This document shows, one piece after another, positions 25,495-33,597 of a DNA stretch of 64,000 bases. Position numbers and translations under genes: made by a program. The notes beneath the pieces were generated by a model. The model was not told the origin of the DNA and ran no database searches. It saw nothing but the letters and a program-made list of their open reading frames with translations. The stretch comes from Stenotrophomonas sp. ZAC14D1_NAIMI4_1 (lineage in GTDB: Bacteria > Pseudomonadota > Gammaproteobacteria > Xanthomonadales > Xanthomonadaceae). The DNA lies in the NCBI RefSeq assembly GCF_003086775.1, contig NZ_CP026001.1, positions 520,323 through 584,322 of the forward strand. The letters are read 5' to 3'. Position 1 is the stretch's first letter; the number at the start of each line of letters is the position of its first letter.

Positions 25495-26928
25495 TCAGGA
25501 AGCCAGCGACGCATCGGCCGCAGGCATGGGGGAAGAAAGAGGATCAACCGCGCCGAACAGGCGCTGCTGGTTGTCGGCCACGCCCAGCAGCAGCACGGGC
25601 TCGGCATTGCGTTGAAGCTGCGCATGGGCCAGCGCCAACTGCGCCAGCGGCAGGGCGGGGCCAAGCTCACCGGCACTGACCGCCACGGCCAGGCTCTGCG
25701 GGCTGAAATCCAGGTCGGGCGACAGCGAAGCAGTGATCGCTGCCGCATCCACCATCAGATCGCCACGGTGGTCGGCATCATGCAGCACGAACTGCACGGG
25801 TGCGCGGCCCGCGCTGAGGCCGGACTGCCACTGCGTCGCCAGGGCGGCAAGCTGGCGGCGCTGTTCCGCCGGGCGCTGCCCTTCGATCTGTTCGGCACGC
25901 ACCAGTTGGGGCCGCCACAGGCGCCCATCGCCCTCACGCCCCTGGGCCAGGGTCGCCAGCAGAACGCCGGCTGCACCCTCGCCGGGTACACGGCCGTCGG
26001 GATTCTGCGCCGTAGCGAGTACACCCGCGGACTGCCAGGACGAAACGACATCGGGATCGATGCACGACGACGCCGCCAGCAGAAGGTGCCAACGCGGCAC
26101 GGGGGACGCAGAAAGGGCATCGATCACCCGCTGCGCGTGCGGCCAGACCTCGCGCGCCGCGTCCAGCGTCGTGACGCGCACGTCGAACCGCCGCGCGTCG
26201 ATACCGGCCTTGCGCGCCTGCCCAAGCAGCCACTCCTGCACCCACGGCCGCAGCGCATCGGACCAGCGGCCCGGCACCAGCAGTTCGATCGTCAGCACGT
26301 TCTCCACGCGCTGTTCGTCGCGGCGGCGCAGGCCGGCCACCACCACTTCCTCGGATGCGACGATCTCCGGCAGCGCTGCGTAGACTGCTTCCAGCAGCTG
26401 CTCCAGTACCGGCTGCAGCAGGGTCATCGCGCGGCGCTCATGCGCAGCCGTATCGATGCCATCCTGCCGCACCTGCAGCACTTCCAGCTCGTCCAGGTCG
26501 GGCGCTGCGCTCATCCGCACAGGCAGATTGTGGTTGTCGCGAAAACGCCCGTCCAGCGACGGCCGGGGTGGCGCGGCGGCCACCTCCAGCAGTGCCTGCG
26601 GTTCCAGATCGATTCCCAGCTTCAGGCTGCCGGCCAGCAGAGCCACCGACGCCGGCGCCACTACGCCGGGTTCCTTCACTGCATCGCCCTGCGGGGTCGT
26701 CGCATCCGTGGCGGCCGGCGCTTCAAGCGCACTGTCGACACCACGCCGCAGCGCACCGCGCACCATGAAGCCTGCACCGCTCAGGCCCACCGGCAACAGC
26801 CCGAGGTAGGCCAGCATCTGCATGCCCGTTGGCACCGTGCCGCTGTTGCGCCAATAGAGGATCGTCGCGCCCCAGGTGGCGATGAAGACCATCACCACCG
26901 ACGCCGCCCTGCCCAGCCATCCTGCCAT
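25495..26928 (-). CDS. T6SS-linked membrane protein of unknown function (477 aa)
   Basis: The protein has two hydrophobic segments at the N-terminus (about residues 5-22 and 35-57) and then a large soluble domain that should lie in the cytoplasm. It contains V-A-L-L-A-G-S-L-K-L-G-I-D, a helix pair around A-V-Y-A-A-L-P-E-I-V-A-S-E-E, and H-L-L-L-A-A-S-S-C. I recognise no family and no catalytic motif. The gene lies between the PAAR gene and tssM, 39 and 15 bases away, in one operon. This place suggests a partner of the membrane complex or a PAAR-handling protein. Confidence 0.7.
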   Translation of the reverse strand: MAGWLGRAASVVMVFIATWGATILYWRNSGTVPTGMQMLAYLGLLPVGLSGAGFMVRGALRRGVDSALEAPAATDATTPQGDAVKEPGVVAPASVALLAGSLKLGIDLEPQALLEVAAAPPRPSLDGRFRDNHNLPVRMSAAPDLDELEVLQVRQDGIDTAAHERRAMTLLQPVLEQLLEAVYAALPEIVASEEVVVAGLRRRDEQRVENVLTIELLVPGRWSDALRPWVQEWLLGQARKAGIDARRFDVRVTTLDAAREVWPHAQRVIDALSASPVPRWHLLLAASSCIDPDVVSSWQSAGVLATAQNPDGRVPGEGAAGVLLATLAQGREGDGRLWRPQLVRAEQIEGQRPAEQRRQLAALATQWQSGLSAGRAPVQFVLHDADHRGDLMVDAAAITASLSPDLDFSPQSLAVAVSAGELGPALPLAQLALAHAQLQRNAEPVLLLGVADNQQRLFGAVDPLSSPMPAADASLAS

Positions 26929-26967
26929 CAGTTGCCGTGCTCCATGCGATGCTCCCTCAACCGCCGC

Positions 26968-27228
26968 TCAGCGCAGGCCCGTCACGGCCTGCGAAGCGAC
27001 CAGCGTCGCCCCACACGCCGTGCGGTCGCCGTCGCGCGCTACCGGTTGTCCGTCGATGATGACAGTGGCATCGCCGCTGACGATGGTCGTTGAACCGTGC
27101 ATGGCACACGCAGCGCGGTCACCCACACGCGCCACGGCCTTTCCATTGATGTCGGTCTGGCCGGTCCCAGCGACCACGCTGCCGCCGTGGCTGAGCTTGT
27201 CACCGACGACGATAAACGGTCGTGCCAT
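26968..27228 (-). CDS. PAAR-domain spike tip protein
   Basis: The 86-residue protein is a bare PAAR domain: V-G-D-K-L-S-H-G-G near the start, G-K-A-V-A-R-V-G-D-R-A-A-C in the middle, then a C-A-M-H-G-S-T-T-I-V-S-G segment and Q-P-V-A-R-D-G-D-R-T-A-C. The His and Cys residues are those that bind the zinc at the tip. It sharpens the VgrG trimer. As it has no extra domain, it probably serves as a general tip for several of the VgrGs rather than as an effector. It is the first gene of the operon leading to tssM and tagF. Confidence 0.95.
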   Translation of the reverse strand: MARPFIVVGDKLSHGGSVVAGTGQTDINGKAVARVGDRAACAMHGSTTIVSGDATVIIDGQPVARDGDRTACGATLVASQAVTGLR

Positions 27229-27327
27229 CCATCACACTCCTTGATTCCATGTAATCCAGCCTTCCATCGCCACGGACGCGGCGACCTGGATCATCCCCGC
27301 AACGATACCAGTATCACAGAAGCGTTA

Positions 27328-28209
27328 TCACCCTTGGCGTGAAAGCTCCTCGCGCTTGGCGGCGCGTGCCGCCCGGCAGCGCCCTGTCATTTCCACGTGA
27401 ACGTAATCCTTGATGCTGCGCCAGTTGCCACCCCAGTCCAGCCCGGCCTGCTCGGCAAGCTCGCCGTAGAGGAAGTACCCGCGCTTGGTCCAAGCGTCGT
27501 TCATGTCCCACTGCAGCTTGCCATCACGCATGGGAGCGCTGTCCACGCCCAGCCCGTACTGATGGCAGCTCTGCCAGGCCCCTGCCCGCGTCGCCTTGCC
27601 GCCCGCCATCAGCTCGGCCTGCCGCTGCGGGCTGCGATAGCCCTCAATCAGCACCATCTCATAGCCATATTGGCGCCGCATGACTTCGTAGATGGCCAGC
27701 ACACGCTGCTGCAGGTCGGGGTCGATCTGGTCCCACTTGCGGTCGGCCGTGACGATCTCCGGCCGCAGCCGCCGCACTTCTGCCGTAGTGAAAACCTCCG
27801 GCGGCGGTGGCGGTGGCGGCGCCAGGCGCTCCCCACGCAACAGCTGCGCGACCATGGAACCCGACTCTGCGAAATCATCGCCCCGAAAATCTTCCAGCAC
27901 CACCGTCTTTCGTGTGACCAATATCACAGTTGGAGGAATCAGCAGCGCCGCTGCGGCAATCGCCATGATTGGCCAATGGCGACGAATCGCGCTGTGCGCG
28001 GCGCCCGCTTCTTCACGAACCCCACTGCGCACCCGCGTCACACCATCACCGACCCGCCCCCCGACACGCCCCGCCTTGCGGCGGAAACGGCCCAGCGTCG
28101 CACCCAGCACCGCGCGCAGCGACTCGACGCTTTCAGGGAACAGCAAAACCCAGCACACGCCGGCCACCAGCATTACAACGGCAATGGCCATAACCACGAT
28201 TGGTACCAC
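27328..28209 (-). CDS. M15-family peptidoglycan peptidase, TagX-like
   Basis: The 293-residue protein has two hydrophobic segments (about residues 2-23 and 80-98), a Pro run (131-137), and a C-terminal M15 domain. Zinc-site residues fit S-C-H-Q-Y-G-L-G-V-D at 214-223 and D-Y-V-H-V-E at 268-273, with E-G-Y-R-S-P at 189-194. The type resembles endolysin-like L,D-endopeptidases. TagX in Acinetobacter is a membrane-bound M15 enzyme that opens peptidoglycan for T6SS assembly; this gene is the likely counterpart, placed next to the PAAR-tssM operon. The alternative is an ordinary wall remodelling enzyme. Confidence 0.75.
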   Translation of the reverse strand: MVPIVVMAIAVVMLVAGVCWVLLFPESVESLRAVLGATLGRFRRKAGRVGGRVGDGVTRVRSGVREEAGAAHSAIRRHWPIMAIAAAALLIPPTVILVTRKTVVLEDFRGDDFAESGSMVAQLLRGERLAPPPPPPPEVFTTAEVRRLRPEIVTADRKWDQIDPDLQQRVLAIYEVMRRQYGYEMVLIEGYRSPQRQAELMAGGKATRAGAWQSCHQYGLGVDSAPMRDGKLQWDMNDAWTKRGYFLYGELAEQAGLDWGGNWRSIKDYVHVEMTGRCRAARAAKREELSRQG

Positions 28210-28307
28210 CGGTCCTCCCTGACATGCGCTCTGGTTGACGCCCCATCCGCTTTCACTAAGAATGCGGAAATTCGCTTCGGCAACTGCCGACTCACACCAA
28301 GGGCTGG

Positions 28308-29183
28308 ATGCACTTGAATAATGGCGGAATCAATCGGCCAAGTCTGCTCTCAGGGGGAGCGCAGGCAAAGGGCCAGGCACCGACATCGGGCCGAATTCTC
28401 GCAGACATGGAAGGTCGACAGACCACCACGTCCACGCGTGCTGCGCGCACACCGTCTGGCGGCAACCGCCGCATCGGCCTGTGGGTGGGGGTCGCCGTGG
28501 CGATCGCCGCCATTGCCGGCCTGGCCGCCTGGGGCCTTTCAGGCAGCGGCGGCTACAGCGAATCCAGCGAGTACTCGCTGACCCCGGATCCGGCGCAGTC
28601 CAGCGGACCCACTGGGCATCCGGACGTCCCTGTCGGCGCGCCGCATGACGGCGCCGCCACGATTGTTGATGCACCTGCAGGCAGCGATGGCGCCGCCACG
28701 GGTACGCCATTGGAGAATGCCGCCGCTGCACCGACCGATGCGACGACCACCGCACCGGCAGCTGCATCGGCTGCAGCGGCACCGGCCGCCGGCGCACGTG
28801 GCACCTCGCAGGCCGCGCGCAGCGCTCGCGCGGGAACCCAGCCCGGCAGCAAGGGCCAGGGCGATGAGAACCTGCTCGGCACCCTGCTTGGCATCATCAA
28901 GGAAGAGGACAAGGACAAAGCGAAGGCCAAGGCGAAGGCCAACGCCCAGCCGCAGAGCATGGACGAGCTGATTGCGCAGATTGAAGCCGATCAGCGCAAG
29001 CGCACCGAGGACGAGCGTGCCGCATTCGAGCGCGTGGCCAGCAAGAAGTCCGCATCGACCGAGTCGAGCATCCAGGCACAGCTTCGCAGCTGCCCCAGCC
29101 CGACCTCGCTGAAGGGCGTGGACTGCCGCCGCCGCATCTGCGCAGCGGTGAGCGGGAAAGATCCGGCCTGCCCGGCGATGTAA
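28308..29183 (+). CDS. Single-pass membrane protein with Ala/Thr-rich stalk, unknown function
   Basis: The 291-residue protein has a basic cytoplasmic start, one membrane segment (about residues 56-76), then a long low-complexity stalk rich in Ala, Pro, Thr and Gly (80-185). A charged helix follows with a repeated Lys-Ala pattern (D-K-A-K-A-K-A-K-A), and a short Cys-rich end (C-P-S, D-C-R-R-R-I-C, P-A-C). The start is ATG 28308 with AAGG upstream; ATG 28407 is also possible. It is divergent from the TagX-like gene. A wall-spanning T6SS accessory is possible, but no family is recognised. Confidence 0.55.
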   Translation: MHLNNGGINRPSLLSGGAQAKGQAPTSGRILADMEGRQTTTSTRAARTPSGGNRRIGLWVGVAVAIAAIAGLAAWGLSGSGGYSESSEYSLTPDPAQSSGPTGHPDVPVGAPHDGAATIVDAPAGSDGAATGTPLENAAAAPTDATTTAPAAASAAAAPAAGARGTSQAARSARAGTQPGSKGQGDENLLGTLLGIIKEEDKDKAKAKAKANAQPQSMDELIAQIEADQRKRTEDERAAFERVASKKSASTESSIQAQLRSCPSPTSLKGVDCRRRICAAVSGKDPACPAM

Positions 29184-29192
29184 GCGAGAACC

Positions 29193-29220
29193 GTAGAGTC
29201 GAGCCCTGCTCGGCTCTCAC
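29193..29220. repeat. SMAG/REP-type GTAG stem-loop
   Basis: The element starts with GTAG and folds into a nine-base-pair stem (GAGTCGAGC with GCTCGGCTC, one G-T pair) around a CCT loop. Such GTAG-headed palindromes are the known SMAG/REP family of Stenotrophomonas maltophilia. It lies 10 bases after the stop at 29183 and about 30 bases from the edge of the DUF6708 remnant, so it may act as a terminator or mark the deletion point. Only one copy is seen in the window. Confidence 0.7.
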
Positions 29221-29248
29221 GGTCAGATGGACTGCCGACCCGCCTGCG

Positions 29249-29475
29249 ATTGCGGCAGGGCCGCAGCACCAGCCAGCGGCACAGCACCAGGGGCAGCAGC
29301 AACGGCATCAGCACGCACCGGGCGCTCAGCATGACTGGGCCAAGGCCGGTGATTACCAACAGGTAGCAGTCGCGCAAGGAAGGCTGGACCGAAAGGTTCA
29401 TCTGCCGGGCCTCGATTGTGTCGTCCACGTCCGCAGACTCTTGCTGCATGTAGCGCCTGACGAATTCCCAGCAAT
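29249..29475 (-). pseudogene. Remnant of a DUF6708-type gene
   Basis: Read on the minus strand, this stretch encodes C-W-E-F-V-R-R-Y-M, then R-Q-M-N-L-S-V-Q-P-S and V-L-M-P-L-L-L-P-L-V-L-C-R-W-L-V-L. These match the C-terminal half of the intact DUF6708 protein at 42022-42963 almost residue for residue. The N-terminal half is missing, and the end after P-C-R-N has been replaced by unrelated sequence near the SMAG repeat. There is no start and no independent function is expected. It records a former DUF6708 gene that was mostly deleted. Confidence 0.8.
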
Positions 29476-29509
29476 GCGTCCGGGTCCATGGCAGATTGAA
29501 CGAAGCTCA

Positions 29510-30553
29510 TCACAGTGAACGCTCGATCAGAAAGATGATGTAGAAGCCCGCCGCAACCCCCAGGGCTGTACAGATCAGCGGCCACGTTCTTTCCAGAAAG
29601 CCAAATGTCGGGTTGTCGCGCCAATCCCGCTGCAGGTGATCATCCTCTGTGACGAGACCTTCAATCTCGACCACCTTCGGCCACACGGGAATTCGGCAAG
29701 TGCTCATTGCCACCCAGCGCCCCAAGGCAATGAAGCTGAAAGGCAAGCAAGAAACTACGTGCAACCAGGGCCAGTGAACCAGGCCGGCAAAGGTCCGGAC
29801 CACGCCAAACACGAATCCCTCTTTCCTGTCATGGATGGGCAAGTAGAAACCTACCTCCCCGCAAAGATGCTCAAGCTCCGCGTCCCCGCCCTGCATGTAC
29901 AGCCGGATGAACTCCCACAGCCCCAGCAGATCCGACCGCTCCCCCATGTACTCGTAGCCCAGCGAGAACGTCTCCAGGACGGTCTTTCGGTCATCGGAGA
30001 GAAAATGCGCGCGTATGTCGTGGGTTCGTCCTATGGGCGGCGTCGTTGACTCGCCGATGAAGAAGAACAAGCGGTCCCAGTCACCACTGGCAACCGTGCC
30101 GTCTTGCCGAAAGAAGTGCACCTTGCGATTCACGCGATCCAATCGCATCGGATAGTGCGTCCATCGGAAGCACTCGCTTCTGAAGAGCCACACGATGCCG
30201 GCAAGAATGAACAGTGAAACGGGCGCAATGAAGAGCCAGAAGCACCAGAGGATCCAGCGTTCGTCCTCCCGGAATGGCTCACCCAGGAGAATCAGGTTCA
30301 CGAAGAGGTAGGACGACGTGGGGACGAACGCGAGTGCGCCCATGACCGAGAGCCATACATTGAAACCCTTCACCGGGTACCAGCGATCCACCAGCTCGAG
30401 GCAGGTTGAGCTGAACCTGATCACGGACAGCCCGCTCCTTGCGGGAACTCCCACTGAAGCCGAAACGTCCAGCCGCTGATCTTCCTCAGCGGCCGTGAGG
30501 GGACGATTGACCGCAAAGCGAAGATTCCTGGCATCGATTCCAGCGTAGTCCAT
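29510..30553 (-). CDS. DUF6708-type membrane protein, candidate T6SS immunity
   Basis: The 347-residue protein starts at ATG 30553. It has two central hydrophobic segments (after G-F-N-V-W-L and around I-L-W-C-F-W-L-F-I-A-P), a conserved W-E-F-I-R-L-Y-M motif, and a C-terminal pair of hydrophobic segments with R-I-P-V-W-P-K. These marks are shared with the proteins at 42022 and 33598 and define the DUF6708 group that accompanies VasX-type effectors. A role in blocking a pore-forming toxin in the inner membrane is inferred from that company. No effector gene lies next to this copy, so it may be an orphan. Confidence 0.7.
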   Translation of the reverse strand: MDYAGIDARNLRFAVNRPLTAAEEDQRLDVSASVGVPARSGLSVIRFSSTCLELVDRWYPVKGFNVWLSVMGALAFVPTSSYLFVNLILLGEPFREDERWILWCFWLFIAPVSLFILAGIVWLFRSECFRWTHYPMRLDRVNRKVHFFRQDGTVASGDWDRLFFFIGESTTPPIGRTHDIRAHFLSDDRKTVLETFSLGYEYMGERSDLLGLWEFIRLYMQGGDAELEHLCGEVGFYLPIHDRKEGFVFGVVRTFAGLVHWPWLHVVSCLPFSFIALGRWVAMSTCRIPVWPKVVEIEGLVTEDDHLQRDWRDNPTFGFLERTWPLICTALGVAAGFYIIFLIERSL

Positions 30554-30587
30554 TACCTCACCACTCCAACCCAGTCCATGAACGATC

Positions 30588-30731
30588 CTACTGCAACAAC
30601 GTGGTGTCGTGCGGCCCTGCGACATGCACGGGAACGTTGCCGCCGGTGAGCACTCCTCCCGCCTCGCTGTCGACCGACTCCGCCATTCGAAACAACCCCA
30701 GCACAGTGATGCTCATGCCCAGCAGCGTCAT
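30588..30731 (-). CDS. Small ORF (47 aa) upstream of a DUF6708 gene
   Basis: An ATG at 30731 opens a 47-codon frame with a hydrophobic start (M-T-L-L-G-M-S-I-T-V-L-G-L-F) and a polar tail ending H-D-T-T-L-L-Q. It ends 34 bases before the DUF6708 start at 30553. Codon third positions are strongly G/C, as in real genes here. An in-frame stop lies just upstream, so it is not the end of a longer frame. No Shine-Dalgarno sequence is evident. It may be a small membrane partner or the end of a decayed gene. Confidence 0.4.
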   Translation of the reverse strand: MTLLGMSITVLGLFRMAESVDSEAGGVLTGGNVPVHVAGPHDTTLLQ

Positions 30732-30766
30732 GGGCTTGCGTCAGCACTATTCCGGGCATAGCCTCG

Positions 30767-31849
30767 ATGGAGCTCGCATTCAAAGCAAAATGTCGCTGCA
30801 TGCAGACTCAACAGGATCTCCGCTTTACTGAAGGCCCCCTACCACCTGATGCAACTTCGCAGGCGTACTCCGTGCGTGACGTGGTGCGCCTTGATGACGA
30901 GGCCATGGTCTGGTCCGAAAGCAATGCTGCTTCGCGGATGGAATCCATCATGCCGGTCGCTGCACTGGTGATGCTGTGCATGGCCATCGGCCTGGGTTAC
31001 ATGGGGGTGATGGTGGCGCTTGAACCCACAGAAAGCATGGGAATGCGTGTGTTCGCACCGGCGTGCGCGGGCGTTGGGGTCGCGACACTTCTGGGAACCG
31101 CTTTCCTGTGCATCAAGCTGAGCATTGGCAGCAAACAGAGCGATCTGTACTTCTTCCGCAGGACCCGGAAAGTCTTCTGTGTTGTCGACGGCAAGCAATG
31201 CCTGTTGGACTGGAACAACGTCAGGCCCTATGCCCGCGTCGGCCACGGCTCGCCCCAGCCCGGGGCGCCCTTGATGATGGCTCTCGCCCTGATGGAGGTC
31301 TTTCCGGAGAGTCCTGAACTGTGGCGCCTGCGCTTTACTGTCGATGGCCCTCTTCCAGACCGGGAGGCCTGCCAGCAGGCATGGGAGCTGATCCGGCGCT
31401 ATATGGATGAAGCGCCCGAAGCGATGCCCCCCACTTTCCTGGTTGATCCATCGCACTGGACGACATCCTTGCTGGAGCGGGGACCGCTCTCTGCCGGCGG
31501 CGCGGGCAAGGAGATGATTGAACGCATCCGCGCCATGAACTGGAACGTCTTCGCTGTCCCGCAGTATCTGGGGAACGTACTGCTATGGCTGATTTTCTGG
31601 CCAGAACCCTTGTCACAGATGCTCTATGCCCGGTTCAAGCGCCCCGTAGCGCCACCCATGGACCTATTTGCCAGCAACTCGACGCGCGGCAGGAGCGAGC
31701 ACTATTCCATTCTGCGCTCCAGCCCGGAAGACATTGCCGGAAGGAGAAAGGCTGGCCTCCAGGTCGCGGTGGTGTGCAGCTTCAGTTGCCTGATCAGCTT
31801 GATTGGCTGGAGCTTCATCATCTACTCGCTTGTTTTCCTGCGCAGCTGA
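30767..31849 (+). CDS. DUF6708-like membrane protein (plus strand)
   Basis: The 360-residue protein (349 if it starts at ATG 30800) has two adjacent membrane segments near residues 64-86 and 96-117, a W-E-L-I-R-R-Y-M-D-E-A-P-E motif near the middle that matches W-E-F-V-R-R-Y-M-E-N-G-P-E of the DUF6708 protein at 42022, and a C-terminal membrane segment (V-A-V-V-C-S-F-S-C-L-I-S-L-I-G-W). It differs from the others by strand and by lower likeness elsewhere. An immunity role is inferred. It is followed by a small two-span membrane ORF on the same strand. Confidence 0.65.
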   Translation: MELAFKAKCRCMQTQQDLRFTEGPLPPDATSQAYSVRDVVRLDDEAMVWSESNAASRMESIMPVAALVMLCMAIGLGYMGVMVALEPTESMGMRVFAPACAGVGVATLLGTAFLCIKLSIGSKQSDLYFFRRTRKVFCVVDGKQCLLDWNNVRPYARVGHGSPQPGAPLMMALALMEVFPESPELWRLRFTVDGPLPDREACQQAWELIRRYMDEAPEAMPPTFLVDPSHWTTSLLERGPLSAGGAGKEMIERIRAMNWNVFAVPQYLGNVLLWLIFWPEPLSQMLYARFKRPVAPPMDLFASNSTRGRSEHYSILRSSPEDIAGRRKAGLQVAVVCSFSCLISLIGWSFIIYSLVFLRS

Positions 31850-31902
31850 CAACGCGTTCTTTGCCTGCTGCTGTCCCTCATCAGTACGTATCCGATTGCA
31901 CA

Positions 31903-32100
31903 ATGACGATTTCTTTTGGAAACCTTTTCTACATTGCGCTGTCCATTGGACTCATCGCCCTCCTTGCGCACTCCATCTATCACTACCTTGGCCGGTTTAC
32001 CGGCTGGCAGTCCAGGAGCAAGCGATGGCTTGCCATCAGTCCGCTGATCGCGGGCATCGCACTGGTTCTTCTCACTGTGATTTTTGTCAGCACGAAGTGA
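31903..32100 (+). CDS. Small two-span membrane protein (65 aa)
   Basis: ATG 31903 opens a 65-residue frame with two hydrophobic segments (about residues 7-25 and 43-61) separated by a basic loop (W-Q-S-R-S-K-R-W). It starts 53 bases after the DUF6708-like gene and reads the same way, so they are probably cotranscribed. The function is unknown. Its size and site recall small membrane proteins that help immunity to pore formers, but this is speculation. Confidence 0.5.
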   Translation: MTISFGNLFYIALSIGLIALLAHSIYHYLGRFTGWQSRSKRWLAISPLIAGIALVLLTVIFVSTK

Positions 32101-32251
32101 GATGGCGGGGAGTCAGAGCCCCCGTGATCTCTGGCTGGCCAGGTACGCGTAAGACCGTCCTGCGCCGAGATGCGGATGCAACGTGACACAGGCAAGGCAG
32201 ATGCCCGAGCTTGCTCGCTGTCAATGCGGATGGCGGGGCACGTCGAAACCC

Positions 32252-33232
32252 TTATCTGCGCCGCTTCGTACCACCCGCCCCCGGCTTCTCCAGGCTGAGT
32301 CGCTCCCTCAGAGTAGCATCAGTGAATGGACCAGCCCCCACTGATTGCAACACCTCAACTGGCCATTGCGGCTTCCGCTGCAACCGATAACTGACGTAGC
32401 GATTCAGTCCGATGTACGCAGTCAAGGGCAGCGCGATCAGGCTGATCGTACCCAACAGCCACATTGCCGGCCCCTTCTTCCAGTACTCATGGGAACCCGG
32501 GCCGATCAGAGGCTGCGCAATTGTCAACGCCTCACCCAAACTTACTGCAAAGTCCTGATACCGCGACTCACCTGACGTCCAGACAGGGCCACTGCCCTCC
32601 ATCATGCGGCGTATGTACTCCCATCGCTCTACAGGGCCGGACTGATTACCGAAGCCAAAGCTCGGGCCAACGCCAATACGCTGGATTTCCACCGGGCTCC
32701 CGGGACGATCCTCGATCGTGAGCACCAGACTCGCTTCCCGGCGAGGCACCTGGCCGGTGAAGATCGTATAGCTGACAACCTCCGCGCTTACGCACTCCCA
32801 ATCGTAAGACTGCACTTCGCAACGAGGTCGCGCAAAAATATTCCAGCACCACTGCCACCAAGGGAGCCCAATTGACTTGAATATGTGGACCTTACTTGCG
32901 CGGCAATCAAACAAAACGGGCTCGGCCCGATAGCCGACCCAGTCGCTCTGTATAAGCGCCAGTACAATCAAGAGCAAAACCAACTCAAGAACTGTCACCC
33001 AACTGAAGCCCATTACAAAAAAAGAGATGTAAAGGCCAAACCCTACAGTGAATAGACCAACCCAACCTCCGCTGCTGGCATAACCGCGCATGGCACTCAT
33101 CTGATCGACAAACGAGATCCCAAACTCGTAAACGTCGAAGACACCCCCATGCGTGGAAGCTCGCGAAGATGCTTGGCGATTCCTCTCGGGAAGCTTCAGC
33201 GCAACAGATGGCGCAGTTGAATCATCCTGCAT
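32252..33232 (-). CDS. DUF6708-like membrane protein
   Basis: The 326-residue protein has a soluble start, two membrane segments at about residues 57-75 and 78-95, a R-W-E-Y-I-R-R-M-M-E-G motif equal in place to the W-E-F-V-R-R-Y-M motif of its relatives, and a last membrane segment (W-L-L-G-T-I-S-L-I-A-L-P-L). The ATG at 33232 lies inside the last codons of the frameshifted gene upstream, so the two were translationally coupled. Codon third positions are richer in A/T than in the T6SS core genes, which hints at transfer. Candidate immunity protein. Confidence 0.65.
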   Translation of the reverse strand: MQDDSTAPSVALKLPERNRQASSRASTHGGVFDVYEFGISFVDQMSAMRGYASSGGWVGLFTVGFGLYISFFVMGFSWVTVLELVLLLIVLALIQSDWVGYRAEPVLFDCRASKVHIFKSIGLPWWQWCWNIFARPRCEVQSYDWECVSAEVVSYTIFTGQVPRREASLVLTIEDRPGSPVEIQRIGVGPSFGFGNQSGPVERWEYIRRMMEGSGPVWTSGESRYQDFAVSLGEALTIAQPLIGPGSHEYWKKGPAMWLLGTISLIALPLTAYIGLNRYVSYRLQRKPQWPVEVLQSVGAGPFTDATLRERLSLEKPGAGGTKRRR

Positions 33233-33588
33233 TGCATTTCCAATTTGCTACGTAATCGCCTAGCCCACACTTAAGCATGACCTGAGCAATCGTTGTCGAG
33301 TATTGAACTCCAGCGCGGATGTCGGTTTGAGCAATCAGATGTAGCGAATTGCCATGCTTGACCTTCCCCGGAGTACTGCTAGCGGCATCTTGCAAAGCCC
33401 CCCACTACGCCGGCCTCAATTGCTGGCGCACCATACACAGGCTTGAGAGCGAAAACAGTGTAGGGACCCACCCAGGGTTCTTCGCGAGGCCGCAGTAGCG
33501 CGTCCTGGTACGCAAGATCCAAATCGAGGCAAAACCAACCATCACACCCGATCAACGACACCCTCACCAGGGTGATTATCCAAAGCAT
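33222..33588 (-). pseudogene. Frameshifted small gene (G6 tract) upstream of a DUF6708 gene
   Basis: The frame from ATG 33588 runs for 69 codons and stops at 33379 shortly after a run of six G (six C on the plus strand, about 33397-33402). In the next frame the sequence stays open from that run to a TGA at 33222-33224, with a coherent end (K-H-G-N-S-L-H-L-I-A-Q, then W-K-C-N-A-G). Removing one G joins both halves into a 121-residue protein with a hydrophobic start and paired cysteines. The restored stop overlaps the next gene's ATG by 11 bases, as expected in an operon. Sequence error, decay or phase variation are all possible. Confidence 0.65.
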
Positions 33589-33597
33589 CAATACCTT

